Source: an uncultured Collinsella sp.
GTDB lineage: Bacteria > Actinomycetota > Coriobacteriia > Coriobacteriales > Coriobacteriaceae
Direction of reading: 5' to 3'
Assembly (NCBI GenBank): GCA_902493895.1
Contig: CABUQW010000012.1
Location: 1 to 44,556 of the forward strand
Length of the DNA stretch: 44,556 nt
Shown here piece after piece: positions 29,586 through 38,311 of this stretch. Numbering within the stretch: position 1 is the first letter of the stretch; each line of letters begins with the position of its first letter. Under the pieces are notes generated by a model that had not been told where the DNA came from, did no database searches, and worked only from the letters and a program-made list of their open reading frames with translations. A program made the translations under genes and the position numbers.

Positions 29586-30557
29586 ATGAAGCTTTCTAAG
29601 ATTGCGGCCCTGTTTATGGTGCCGGTATTGGCCTTGTGCCTTGTGGCATGTTCGGCGCCCGGTGGCAATGCGAGCGAATCTGCGAGCTCCGATCCTAAGA
29701 TCGCAGAACTCACTGCGCAGAAGCCGGCCAATGCCGACGAGGCCGCCGAGCTGTATGCGAAGCTCATGCAGAAGGAGAACGAGATCTTTTCGAGTGATAA
29801 CGCGCTGTGGGAAAAGGTATTCAACGCGGCAAATAAAGACTCGGCAATGATTGAGGATGGCAGCAATTACGGCGATTTCCTGCTCAAGACCATCGACGGC
29901 GCTAAGGATGAGTTTACGGCGGATGAGCTTAAGACGCTCAAGGCCGGTGCACAGCAGATCAAGGAGATCGAGGACAAGCTCGAGAGCTTGGAGAAGGAGT
30001 TCCCCGGCTGTGGAAGCACGCCGAGCGCAGGCGAGAGCGTCGACGCTTCGACCGCTGGCATGACGGCTGGTGCCAATGCTTCGAGCGAGGCGACGAAGTT
30101 CCCCAGCTTTACGGGCAAAGACCTGGATGGCAACGACGTGAACAGCGACGAGCTGTTCTCTAAGAACAAGGTCACCGTCATGAACTTCTGGTTCACCACT
30201 TGCAAGCCGTGCGTGGGCGAGCTGGGCGACCTTGAGAAACTGAATCAGGAGCTTGCCGAGAAGGGCGGCCAGGTCGTGGGTGTCAATTCCTTTACGCTCG
30301 ATGGCAACAAGGGCGAGATTACAGATGCCAAGGACGTGCTGAGCAAGAAGGGCGTGACATATAAGAACATCTGGTTCAAGTCGGATAGCGAGGCCGGTAA
30401 GTTCACATCAAATTTGTTCTCGTTCCCGACAACGTATGTCATCGATCAGAACGGCAACATCGTAGGGGATCCAATCGTGGGAGCCATTAGCTCCGCCGAG
30501 CAGCGCGCAGCACTCGACAAGCTTATCGACCAGGCGATTGCGAATAGCGAGCAGTAA
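29586..30557 (+). CDS. Thioredoxin-like (TlpA/ResA-type) lipoprotein
   Basis: A 323-residue protein. A lipoprotein signal (MKLSKIAALFMVPVLALCLV, then AC) puts the lipid on Cys22. Residues about 35-140 are a helical charged domain of unknown kind. From 172 to the end is a TlpA/ResA-like redoxin (FPSFTGKDLDGNDV, VMNFWFTTCKPCVGELGDL) with the CKPC active site at 206-209, and the usual cis-Pro region (FSFPTTYVIDQNG). Anchored outside the membrane it would reduce or isomerise thiols with electrons from the Fe-S protein upstream. GGAGG supports the ATG at 29586. A terminator follows at 30637. Confidence 0.85.
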   Translation: MKLSKIAALFMVPVLALCLVACSAPGGNASESASSDPKIAELTAQKPANADEAAELYAKLMQKENEIFSSDNALWEKVFNAANKDSAMIEDGSNYGDFLLKTIDGAKDEFTADELKTLKAGAQQIKEIEDKLESLEKEFPGCGSTPSAGESVDASTAGMTAGANASSEATKFPSFTGKDLDGNDVNSDELFSKNKVTVMNFWFTTCKPCVGELGDLEKLNQELAEKGGQVVGVNSFTLDGNKGEITDAKDVLSKKGVTYKNIWFKSDSEAGKFTSNLFSFPTTYVIDQNGNIVGDPIVGAISSAEQRAALDKLIDQAIANSEQ

Positions 30558-30636
30558 AAAACGCGTAAAGCATGGCGAGGATCGTGCGCCGCTGTGCGGA
30601 GTAGTCCGCTGCCTTTCAAGATAATCTCCACCATAT

Positions 30637-30667
30637 AGAGGTCCCGCTCGGGGCCTCTTCTTTTGGG
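30637..30667 (+). terminator. Rho-independent terminator of the redox module
   Basis: AGAGGTCCC (30637-30645), loop GCTC, GGGGCCTCT (30650-30658) with one G-T pair, then TCTTTTGGG. It lies 80 bases after the thioredoxin-like gene and before the ABC transporter gene. Confidence 0.75.
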
Positions 30668-30810
30668 TGCCGTCCCGTTCGTTTTTTGGCGCGGTTCGTT
30701 GCATTCCTCACTGGTGTCGGTGAAAAATGGGGATAGAGTAGGACAAACGCGTCGAATACGAACGGCGGGGGAGAGCGGGCAGGGTGCCTGCGCAGGAGAG
30801 GTTGCCGTCC

Positions 30811-33800
30811 ATGTTGGAGCTCAAAGGTATTTGCAAAAGGTACGTTACGCAGTCGTTTACGCAGGTGGCGCTCGACAACGTAAGCCTGTCTTTTCGCGAT
30901 AACGAGTTCGTGGCCATTCTGGGTCCCTCGGGCTCGGGCAAAACTACGATGCTCAACGTTATCGGTGGGCTCGATCATTTCGATTCTGGTGACTTGCTGA
31001 TCGACGGCATATCGACCAAGGACTTTCACGATCGCGATTGGGATGCCTATCGCAATAACCGCATTGGCTTTGTGTTCCAGAGCTATAACCTCATTCCGCA
31101 TCAGACCATTTTGGAAAACGTGGAGCTGGCGCTTACGCTCACGGGCGTGGGGCATGCCGAGCGCCGCCAGCGTGCGCGCGAGGCGTTGGAGAAAGTCGGC
31201 CTGGGCGAGCACATGAACAAGCGCCCGAGCCAGCTATCGGGCGGACAGATGCAGCGCGTGGCCATCGCCCGTGCCCTGATCAACGATCCCGAGATTGTGC
31301 TGGCCGACGAGCCGACCGGCGCCTTGGATTCCACAACGTCCGTGCAGGTCATGGACTTGCTCAAGGATGTGGCGCGCGACCGCCTGGTTATTATGGTCAC
31401 GCACAATCCCGAGCTGGCGTACCAATATGCCACGCGCATCGTCAATCTGGCGGACGGCAAGATCACCGACGATTCCGATCCCTTCGATGCTGCCAAGGCC
31501 GCGCGCCGCGAAGCCAAGCCTACGCGCAAAACCTCGATGAGCTTTGTGACGGCGCTGGGGCTTTCTGCTCGAAACCTCATGACCAAGAAGGGCCGTACGG
31601 CCATGACGGCCTTTGCGGGCTCGATTGGCATTATCGGTATCGCGGCGATTCTGGCGCTGTCCAACGGCGTAAACGGCTACATCAAAAAGGTCGAGGAGGA
31701 TACGCTTTCGAGCTACCCGCTCACCATCTCCAAGCAGGACTACGACCTGTCGTCCATGATGGGCGGACAGGGGGCTGTGGATGATGAGGCGTCCAACGGC
31801 GAGGATTTATCCGACGACGGCACCGACGGCAAGGCTCCGGGAACCGATAAAATCCCCGTGGTCACGGCCGTAAAGGATATGTTTGCGAGTGTTAAGTCCA
31901 ACGACATGACGAGCTTTAAGGCATGGCTCGATGCCGGTGGCGACGGCATCGATAAAGAGGTCAACGCCATTCAGTACGGCTATGGCGTAACGCCGGTTGT
32001 CTATCGCGCGGGCAAGGGAGACGAGAGGCCTGTCCGGCTGGTGCCCAATGCCATGACCGAGGCCATGAGCGGCGGCGCGAGCTCGGCGGCAACGGTGAGC
32101 ATGGAATCCATGGGAACCTCGGTCTTTAACGAGATGATTGACGACCAGAGCCTGCTCGACAGCCAGTACGATGTCGTCGCCGGTCATTGGCCCACGTCCG
32201 CAAACGAAGCCGTAATGGTGCTTTCGAGCCGCGGTACGGTGGGCGACTATACGCTCTACAGCATCGGTGCGCTGGATATCGATGAGCTCAACGACCTGGT
32301 TAACAGCGCCATGACGGCTGACGGTAAGATCGAAACGCCCGAGACCGGCGCCGACTTTACCTACGACGATGCGCTGTCCACGACGTTTAAGGTGCTGTCG
32401 CCGGCCGATGCCTATCGCAAAAACGAAGAGACCGGCATGTGGACCGACATGTCTGACGACGCCGACTTTATGGCTGCCAAGGTTGCCGACGGTATTGACG
32501 TGCACATTGTGGGCGTGGTGCGACCTAACGAGACGGCCAATGCGAGTGCGTTGTCTCCGGGCATTGCCTATACGCATGCACTGACTCGCCAGCTTATGGA
32601 GCGCGCCGCCGATTCGCAGATTGTGCAGGAGCAACTCGCCCACCCCGAGACGGATGTTTTTACGGGCAAAACCTTCGACGAACTGCAAGGCGAGGCCAAG
32701 CAAGGCGTGGATCTGGGCAGCATGTTCAGTGTGGACGAGGCGGCGCTCAAGAGCGCGTTCTCGTTCGATACGTCTGCACTTTCGGGTGCGGCCGGCGGTA
32801 TGGACCTGTCGGGTCTTGACTTGTCCGGGCTGGACATTGACCTTTCGGGCGTTGGCAAGGACATCGACTTCAGCGACATCATGGCAAAAGCGCCAACCCC
32901 AGATTTCTCGGGTATCTTTGACGGTCTGGAACTCACGCCCGAGCAAATGCAGCAGGTGGGAACACTAGCCAACCAGCTGTTTGAGGGCTTTTTGCAGTCT
33001 GATCAGTTTAAGGCGCTGTCGCCCGAAGATCTTAAGGACGCGTCAAAGCTCTCTGCCGCATTCTCGACGTATCTTGAGAATGATGACACAGCTCAGCAAA
33101 TCCTGGCCCAGCTCAAAGCGCTCGGCGGCGATGCCCTGGCCGAGCGTCTGCAGCAGGCGATGAGCGACTATGTGCAAAAGCAGCTGGCTCCGTATCTGCA
33201 GCAGGCTATGGATCAGGTGATGAAGGCAATCAGCGAGCAGATAGCGTCGACGGTATCATCCCAGCTCAAGGCGGGCGCGGCAGGGCTTATGGACCAGGTG
33301 GCGACGCAGATGTCTTCGAGTTTTGCTAACCTGGCGAGCGCCATGCGCGTGGATGCGAGTGCCTTTGCTCATGCCATCCACTTCAACATGGACGCCGAGG
33401 ACCTGAGCTCGCTCATGATGAGCTATGCGAAGGCGTCGAAGCTCACCTACGACAACAATCTGACCACGTTGGGCTATGCGGACGAGGCAGACCCCATCTC
33501 AGTCAAGATTTTCCCGCGTGACTTTGAGGCCAAGGAGCGCGTGCTCGATCACATCGACGCGTACAACAAGCAGGTCAAAGCCTCTGGCCACGATGAACAG
33601 GCAATCTCATACACCGACTACATGGGCATCATCATGGGTTCGGTGACCGACATCGTGAACACCATCAGCTTGGTGCTCATCGCATTCGTGAGTATCAGCC
33701 TGGTGGTGAGCTCCATCATGATCGGCATCATCACCTACATCAGCGTGCTGGAACGCAAAAAGGAGATTGGCATCCTGCGCGCGATCGGCGCGTCGAAGCG

Positions 33801-34065
33801 CAACGTGGCCAACGTATTCAATGCCGAGACATGTATCGAGGGCCTCATTGCCGGCGTCTTTGCTATTGTCGTCGTGGTGGCCGTGAGCTTTCCGGTTAAT
33901 GCCTGGGCGCTTGCTGCCAAACAGGTACCCAATCTGATGAGCCTGCCCGTGCAGGATGCGCTGGTGCTCATTGCAATTTCGGTGCTGCTGACGGTTGTCG
34001 CTGGCCTGCTGCCGGCCCGTAGCGCATCCAAAAAGGATCCCGTGGAAGCCCTGCGCTCCGAATAA
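30811..34065 (+). CDS. ABC transporter with fused ATPase and FtsX-like permease (MacB-type)
   Basis: A 1084-residue fusion. Residues 1-225 form an ATPase (Walker A GPSGSGKTT at 38-46, signature LSGGQMQRVAIARAL, Walker B VLADEPTGALDS, switch His in VTHNPELA). A first transmembrane helix near 260-290 (GSIGIIGIAAILALSNGV) is followed by about 650 extracytoplasmic residues, then three C-terminal helices (IVNTISLVLIAFVSISLVV, then LIAGVFAIVVVVAV, ALVLIAISVLLTVV), the FtsX/MacB topology. The large loop contains DLSGLDLSGLDIDLSGV repeats and coiled helices. Such transporters act in antimicrobial peptide defence or envelope lipoprotein handling rather than bulk export. The ATG at 30811 follows AGGAGAGG. 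A hairpin repeat overlaps its stop codon. Confidence 0.9.
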   Translation: MLELKGICKRYVTQSFTQVALDNVSLSFRDNEFVAILGPSGSGKTTMLNVIGGLDHFDSGDLLIDGISTKDFHDRDWDAYRNNRIGFVFQSYNLIPHQTILENVELALTLTGVGHAERRQRAREALEKVGLGEHMNKRPSQLSGGQMQRVAIARALINDPEIVLADEPTGALDSTTSVQVMDLLKDVARDRLVIMVTHNPELAYQYATRIVNLADGKITDDSDPFDAAKAARREAKPTRKTSMSFVTALGLSARNLMTKKGRTAMTAFAGSIGIIGIAAILALSNGVNGYIKKVEEDTLSSYPLTISKQDYDLSSMMGGQGAVDDEASNGEDLSDDGTDGKAPGTDKIPVVTAVKDMFASVKSNDMTSFKAWLDAGGDGIDKEVNAIQYGYGVTPVVYRAGKGDERPVRLVPNAMTEAMSGGASSAATVSMESMGTSVFNEMIDDQSLLDSQYDVVAGHWPTSANEAVMVLSSRGTVGDYTLYSIGALDIDELNDLVNSAMTADGKIETPETGADFTYDDALSTTFKVLSPADAYRKNEETGMWTDMSDDADFMAAKVADGIDVHIVGVVRPNETANASALSPGIAYTHALTRQLMERAADSQIVQEQLAHPETDVFTGKTFDELQGEAKQGVDLGSMFSVDEAALKSAFSFDTSALSGAAGGMDLSGLDLSGLDIDLSGVGKDIDFSDIMAKAPTPDFSGIFDGLELTPEQMQQVGTLANQLFEGFLQSDQFKALSPEDLKDASKLSAAFSTYLENDDTAQQILAQLKALGGDALAERLQQAMSDYVQKQLAPYLQQAMDQVMKAISEQIASTVSSQLKAGAAGLMDQVATQMSSSFANLASAMRVDASAFAHAIHFNMDAEDLSSLMMSYAKASKLTYDNNLTTLGYADEADPISVKIFPRDFEAKERVLDHIDAYNKQVKASGHDEQAISYTDYMGIIMGSVTDIVNTISLVLIAFVSISLVVSSIMIGIITYISVLERKKEIGILRAIGASKRNVANVFNAETCIEGLIAGVFAIVVVVAVSFPVNAWALAAKQVPNLMSLPVQDALVLIAISVLLTVVAGLLPARSASKKDPVEALRSE

Positions 34066-34096
34066 TGCGACAAAAGGGTTGTTCCTTTGTCACATT
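34064..34096. repeat. Hairpin repeat of the AATG-GACAAAGG type, copy 1
   Basis: AATGCGACAAAAGG and CCTTTGTCACATT form a hairpin starting at the stop codon of the ABC transporter gene. The same kind of element occurs at 35963-35992. It may end transcription or stabilise the transcript; no strong T tract follows. Confidence 0.6.
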
Positions 34097-34115
34097 GAGA
34101 CCCTTGCGAAATCGG

Positions 34116-34291
34116 GGTCTAATACTTTTCCGAGAAGTGAACGAGTCAAAATGGGCCCCCGAAGCATCGGCACTTTCGAGATGCAATTTCCTGCGGTTTT
34201 GCCATCCAAATCCTGCGGGTTTGACGTCTAAAAATGTCGATGCTTCGGAGGTTCAAAAACGGTCGTTCACTTCTCGGAAAAGTATTAGACC
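34116..34291. repeat. Large inverted-repeat element, copy 1 (176 bp)
   Basis: The outer arms at 34116-34144 and 34263-34291 are perfect 29-base reverse complements sharing the core TTTTCCGAGAAGTGA. Inside are a second inverted pair (GAAGCATCG near 34160 with CGATGCTTC near 34239) and two direct TCCTGCGG motifs. A related element lies at 35696-35877 in the opposite orientation. It codes for no protein. Confidence 0.85.
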
Positions 34292-34337
34292 TCGTTATAT
34301 TGGCGGCGTTCGCGAGCGGCAACCAGAGTGCAGCCTC

Positions 34338-35471
34338 CTAGCCCTCCTTTGCAGAGAGCATGAGCCTAATTTCCGGATGGGTGTATTCGTCGAACTCTTC
34401 TTTGGGCTCGGTGTCAAAGGTGTAGTACGACCTGATGGATTCGCCCTCCGTCTTGATGCTGATTTCTTCATATAGGGAGCCGGCTAAAAATGCCTGCTTA
34501 AATTCATCCGACAGGCTGCATGGCGTGAGGAGGCCCGGTGTGGCAACGGAAACGTCCAGCCCATTGAGCGGGGCATAGAGCGTCGCGATATCCTGCTCGG
34601 CGCGGGCGAGGTTGTCTGCAAGGCTTGCCTCGGGGTCGATCTGACTGACGTAATCGACGTCCGTGAGCGTGCCGTCTACATCAAAAGAAAGGTAGATATA
34701 GGCTGCTTGAGCGCCGAGGTCATTATCGCGCAGATAGCCGATTATGCGGTAGCCGTAGTCGTGATACGACTCGTATGGGTCGTCTGCTGCGACGCGTTCG
34801 CACACGGGCTCCAAGGCATCTTGCGCGATGGCGAGCTGCTCGGCGGCTGCAGCCTTTCTTACCTGAAGCGCGTTATTTCCCTGGACAAACTGCGGGATGT
34901 AGACGCCAAGCAGCACAATGGCGGGCACCACCGCGAGAGCTATGATCTGCTTCTTGACGCTTGGAATCGTCACGCCGTATGCGTTTGCCATGGCCTCGGC
35001 ATTGCTCGAGGTTTCGGCTAGCACGTCTGCCGCCGTGGCGACTGCCCCTACGGCGCCGGCGACCTCGGCGGCACCGCCCAGGTTGCGCGCGAGATCGTTA
35101 TCGCTGTTCTTGAGCAGGCGGCCGGCAGCTTGCGTGGCAAGCACGCCGGCGACCTCCGCGGAACGGTCCTTGTTGGTCTGGGCTACCGTGAGCCTGCTCT
35201 GCAGCTCCTTCCACTGTTTGCCCTGCATTCCAAAGCGCGGCGCAAGAGCGCAATAGCAAAAGATGGCGAGTTCGATAACGGTGAGTGCGATGGCGGTATA
35301 TATGCCCGCGGGTTGGAATTCTTTTTGGTGGAACGCGATATCGTTAATCATTTGGAGCGGCAACATCAACAGGCATGCCACGAACGACATGACGAGTGCG
35401 GTCGCTGCGATCTTGGGGTATGTGCAGTACCGCTGGATGCGTTTCTTTTCTTGCTCGGTGAGCTGCTGCAT
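34338..35471 (-). CDS. Hypothetical membrane protein between two inverted-repeat elements
   Basis: A 377-residue protein (MQQLTEQEKKRIQRYC at the start). Two membrane helices occur near residues 20-45 and 55-75 and another near 175-195 (IIALAVVPAIVLLGVYI). Between them is an Ala/Val-rich amphipathic stretch (VAGVLATQAAGRLL, GAAEVAGAVGAVATAADVL) of unusual composition. The last 180 residues are soluble and acidic, presumably outside. The ATG at 35471 follows a GAGG; an in-frame GTG at 35513 is an alternative. I recognise no family. It is enclosed by mirror-image repeats, which suggests it may have moved with them or that they insulate it from the convergent ABC transporter transcript. Confidence 0.65.
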   Translation of the reverse strand: MQQLTEQEKKRIQRYCTYPKIAATALVMSFVACLLMLPLQMINDIAFHQKEFQPAGIYTAIALTVIELAIFCYCALAPRFGMQGKQWKELQSRLTVAQTNKDRSAEVAGVLATQAAGRLLKNSDNDLARNLGGAAEVAGAVGAVATAADVLAETSSNAEAMANAYGVTIPSVKKQIIALAVVPAIVLLGVYIPQFVQGNNALQVRKAAAAEQLAIAQDALEPVCERVAADDPYESYHDYGYRIIGYLRDNDLGAQAAYIYLSFDVDGTLTDVDYVSQIDPEASLADNLARAEQDIATLYAPLNGLDVSVATPGLLTPCSLSDEFKQAFLAGSLYEEISIKTEGESIRSYYTFDTEPKEEFDEYTHPEIRLMLSAKEG

Positions 35472-35695
35472 GGGGCCTCGACTCTCATCGTTTTTCGGGG
35501 GCGATGTGCACACGCTCTTGAGTATAGATGAGTGGAGGGTGTCTGTTGTTCAAACGTAGTGTCAACGGCATGGTATTGGTGGTTGTCGTGATCATGAACG
35601 TCGTTTTTGGAGCATGGAGTCGCTGTCGTGGGGCGAATGACGCGCAAGGGGGTTGCCGTGGGACAGTCTCTCACTGTTTGTGAGCGCCAGCAAAT

Positions 35696-35877
35696 CGAAG
35701 GTGAATGGTTTTCCGAGAAGTGAGCGACCTATTCTGGACCCCTGATGCATTCGCACTTTTGGATGCAAAAACCGCAGGGTTTGAGCGACAAAACCGCAGG
35801 AAATGGCTCTCCAAAAGTATCGATGCATCGGGGCCCCGATTTCACTCGTTCACTTCACGGAAAAGCTTTCACCTTCG
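35696..35877. repeat. Large inverted-repeat element, copy 2 (182 bp, opposite orientation)
   Basis: Arms at 35696-35727 and 35846-35877 match as reverse complements at 28 of 32 positions and contain the same core TTTTCCGAGAAGTGA as copy 1. The interior (ACCGCAGGGTTTGAG, AAACCGCAGGAAATGG and the inner pair around GATGCAT/ATGCATC) is the reverse complement of that of copy 1. No coding potential. Confidence 0.8.
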
Positions 35878-35962
35878 TTGCGTGAGGCAACGGATGGAAG
35901 GGTGATTATCGTCAAGTAGCTACCTCTGCCTTGTGAATCATCTGAAGCACAAGGCATAATGC

Positions 35963-35992
35963 ATGTGACAAAGGGACGGCCCTTTGCCGCAT
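35963..35992. repeat. Hairpin repeat of the AATG-GACAAAGG type, copy 2
   Basis: ATGTGACAAAGGG, loop ACGG, CCCTTTGCCGCAT pair into a hairpin with a few mismatches. It corresponds to the hairpin at 34064-34096 (shared GACAAAGG and CATTGA) and lies just before the dus gene. Confidence 0.55.
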
Positions 35993-36006
35993 TGATCTGA
36001 GAGTAG

Positions 36007-36966
36007 ATGTTGATGATTCTATCGTTGGCCCCTATGGAGGGGATTACTGGGCATGTGTTCCGTCGCGTGCATGCGGAGTGCTTCGGTGCACTCGATTGCT
36101 ATTACACGCCGTTTTTGCCGCCGCCGCGGGTGGGAAACCGCTTTGGCGGCAAGGCGTTTAAGGAGATCGATCCTGCCAATAACCATGGGCTCAACGTAGT
36201 GCCCCAGCTCATGTCCAAGAACGCGGACGAGTTTGTGTGGGCGGCACAGGTGCTCGCCGACATGGGATACCGTGAGGTCAATCTCAACCTTGGCTGCCCC
36301 TCGGGTACGGTTGTTGCCAAGGGTAAAGGATCGGGCTTCTTGCGCAACTTGGACGAGCTCGAGGTGTTCTTGAGCGATGTGTGCGAGCGGTCGCCGTTGC
36401 CGGTATCGGTCAAAACTAGGCTGGGGCTCGAGGACGACGACGAGTATGAGCGCGTGCTCGATCTGTATTGCCGCATGCCGCTGGCAGAGCTAATCGTGCA
36501 TCCGCGTGTGCAAAAGGACCGCTATACGGACTCGCCGCGCAAGGAGTTCTATGGCGAGACGCTGGAGCGTGCGCCGTTCCCGGTTGCCTATAACGGCGAT
36601 ATTTTTGATCTTGAGGATATGAATGCGCTGGTGGAGGCCTATCCCGGCACACGTCATGTGATGCTGGGGCGTGGCTTGCTTGCGAACCCCGCGCTGGCTC
36701 GCATAGTCAAGGGCGGCCCTGCTGCCACGGCAGCCGAACTGCATCGTTTCCATGACACGCTGTTTGCGGCATATGCAGAAGAGATTGGCGGTAACGCGGT
36801 CTTTCGCATGAAGGAGTGGTGGTTCTACGCCAAATGCGCCTTCGCCGACCCCGCTACCGTTCACAAGCTCGTGCGCAAGACTAAAAAGGTCGACGAATAC
36901 CGCGCCGCCGTCGATCGTGTCTTTCGCGAACAGCCGCTTGCGCCCATAGCCCGCTTCCACGGCTAG
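36007..36966 (+). CDS. tRNA-dihydrouridine synthase family protein
   Basis: A 319-residue FMN-dependent Dus enzyme that reduces uridines in the tRNA D-loop. The N-terminus LAPMEGITGHVFRR is the FMN-binding strand, NLNLGCPSG carries catalytic Cys97, and the TIM-barrel motifs PVSVKTRLGL, LIVHPRVQ and YNGDIFDLED, VMLGRGLLANP are all present. It diverges from DusB in lacking the long C-terminal helical tail, closer to the shorter DusA/DusC-like forms. Two close starts exist (36007, 36013); the ribosome binding site is weak. Confidence 0.9.
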   Translation: MLMILSLAPMEGITGHVFRRVHAECFGALDCYYTPFLPPPRVGNRFGGKAFKEIDPANNHGLNVVPQLMSKNADEFVWAAQVLADMGYREVNLNLGCPSGTVVAKGKGSGFLRNLDELEVFLSDVCERSPLPVSVKTRLGLEDDDEYERVLDLYCRMPLAELIVHPRVQKDRYTDSPRKEFYGETLERAPFPVAYNGDIFDLEDMNALVEAYPGTRHVMLGRGLLANPALARIVKGGPAATAAELHRFHDTLFAAYAEEIGGNAVFRMKEWWFYAKCAFADPATVHKLVRKTKKVDEYRAAVDRVFREQPLAPIARFHG

Positions 36967-36973
36967 TTAGCCG

Positions 36974-37017
36974 TTGGGGACGTTCTTTAACGACTGGTCA
37001 TTTAAGAGCGTCCCCAA
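36974..37017. terminator. Bidirectional hairpin between convergent dus and glutaredoxin genes
   Basis: TTGGGGACGTTCTTTAA (36974-36990) pairs with TTAAGAGCGTCCCCAA (37002-37017), with a loop of about 12 bases and one unpaired T. It stands between the stop codons of two convergent genes. TTGGGGAC arms recur at 43886-43943, so this may belong to a repeat family used as terminators. Confidence 0.6.
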
Positions 37018-37045
37018 TGACTATGGGACGGACGGGATGCGCGTA

Positions 37046-37291
37046 CTAGAGCAGGTTCTTCTGTGCCCACGCGATGATGTCGCTCGACTCGTAGAGTGGC
37101 TTGCCGTCGATGAACAGGCAGGGAACCTGGCGTTTTCCGCCGACGGCGATAAGCGTTTGCTCGGCATCGGAATCGGTCGAGATATTGCGTTCAGGAATGG
37201 TTACGCCGTTATCGGCCAAAAAGCGCTTGACCTTTATGCAGTACGGGCAGCCGGTCATAACGTAGAGCACGAGCTCGTGATCAGTAGCCAT
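37046..37291 (-). CDS. Glutaredoxin-like protein
   Basis: An 81-residue thioredoxin-fold protein with active site CPYC (Cys15, Cys18) in VMTGCPYCIKVKRFLAD, the cis-Pro in RQVPCLFIDGK and the GSH-site-like ESSDIIAW. It probably reduces disulfides in the cytoplasm. The ATG at 37291 (MATDHELVLY) is preceded by GGAGACCT; an in-frame extension to 37330 has no binding site. Confidence 0.9.
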   Translation of the reverse strand: MATDHELVLYVMTGCPYCIKVKRFLADNGVTIPERNISTDSDAEQTLIAVGGKRQVPCLFIDGKPLYESSDIIAWAQKNLL

Positions 37292-37342
37292 AGGTCTCCA
37301 ATCGGTTGAGGTTTTGATTGAAATACCCAAAGCCGCCGCGGT

Positions 37343-38170
37343 CTATGCGCGCGTCAACGACGACTCGATGGCCTGGACCAAAAACGCCGTGGCTCCGGTG
37401 CCGCAGGGCTTGTCGTAGTAGTCAACAAAGCGCTGGTCGGCAAGATAGCCGTGGGCGAGGCCCAGATACGCTTCGTTCTGGGGCTCGTGTCCCCAATTAA
37501 GGCCAATCCATCGACGATGCATCGCGACAAGCTTACGAGCCTCGTTGCTCTCTGGGTCGCCAATGCCTATGGCAATCGAGAGCTGGCCCAGAATAGCGTG
37601 TTCAAGTTCCTTCATGTCGTTCCATGTCTCGGGGTCCATGTCCAGCAGCGCTTCGTTTGCTGCATCGAAAGCCTCATCGCCATAGCGCGCCCGCGCCTCG
37701 GCACCGTAGCGCTCCTCGTTTTCTTGCACGGCGCGCCAGCGCTCCAGTTGCGGCAGGACGGCGCCCATGAGCGAGACGGCTTCGTCGAGCGACATGCCGG
37801 TGTTTTGCGCCAGCCGCGGAGCGCAATCCTCGATCATCGCCTCCATGGTGGTGTCGTAGGTGTACTTGCCGTGGTCGTAGCACCACTTGCAGTAATGGTC
37901 GGTCGTGGCGCCCGTTGCATCGGTGCCGCAGTCGTCGGGCGTGAGTATCATGCCGCAGCTCTGGCAATAATGCTCGGGCATTTCGAGCAGGTGGGACAGT
38001 GGCTCGCCGGTTACGGCGGCAATGAGCTTCATCATGTCGATGCCCGGGGTGACCTCGTCGCGCTCCCAACGGCTGACGGCTTGGCGTGTGACGAAGAGCT
38101 TGGCGGCGAGCTGCTCCTGGGTAAGGTGATGGGCGCGACGAACGGCAATGAGCTTTTCTGCAAAGGCCAT
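37343..38170 (-). CDS. XRE-type regulator with zinc-ribbon and TipAS-like domain
   Basis: A 275-residue protein in three parts. Residues 1-60 are a Cro/CI helix-turn-helix (LTQEQLAAKLFVTRQAVSRW). Residues about 69-105 are a zinc-ribbon (CQSCGMILT and HYCKWCYDHGKYT). Residues about 155-275 look like the TipAS antibiotic-recognition globin-like domain (YGDEAFDAANEALLDMD, HRRWIGLNWGHEP, YLGLAHGYLADQRFVDYYDK). TipAS normally follows a MerR helix; here the reader is XRE-type, so it may be a ligand-sensing regulator. It diverges from trmO with 141 bases between. Confidence 0.8.
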   Translation of the reverse strand: MAFAEKLIAVRRAHHLTQEQLAAKLFVTRQAVSRWERDEVTPGIDMMKLIAAVTGEPLSHLLEMPEHYCQSCGMILTPDDCGTDATGATTDHYCKWCYDHGKYTYDTTMEAMIEDCAPRLAQNTGMSLDEAVSLMGAVLPQLERWRAVQENEERYGAEARARYGDEAFDAANEALLDMDPETWNDMKELEHAILGQLSIAIGIGDPESNEARKLVAMHRRWIGLNWGHEPQNEAYLGLAHGYLADQRFVDYYDKPCGTGATAFLVQAIESSLTRA

Positions 38171-38311
38171 AGCGGCTCCTTTCTGCTGGTTGATGGCTTA
38201 AGCATACGCGGCGGCAGGCGCCCTTCCAAGCAACCGTTGGTTGCACGACAGGAGTCCACGGCGAAGAATTGCGCGCAACGCCCCACGCCTCCATGCCGTA
38301 CAATGACCGGC

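Noticed and set aside
37451..38311. Upstream in-frame extension of trmO by 287 codons
   Set aside because: It is antisense to the XRE/TipAS regulator gene, and TrmO family members begin at the MEPIAHI start.
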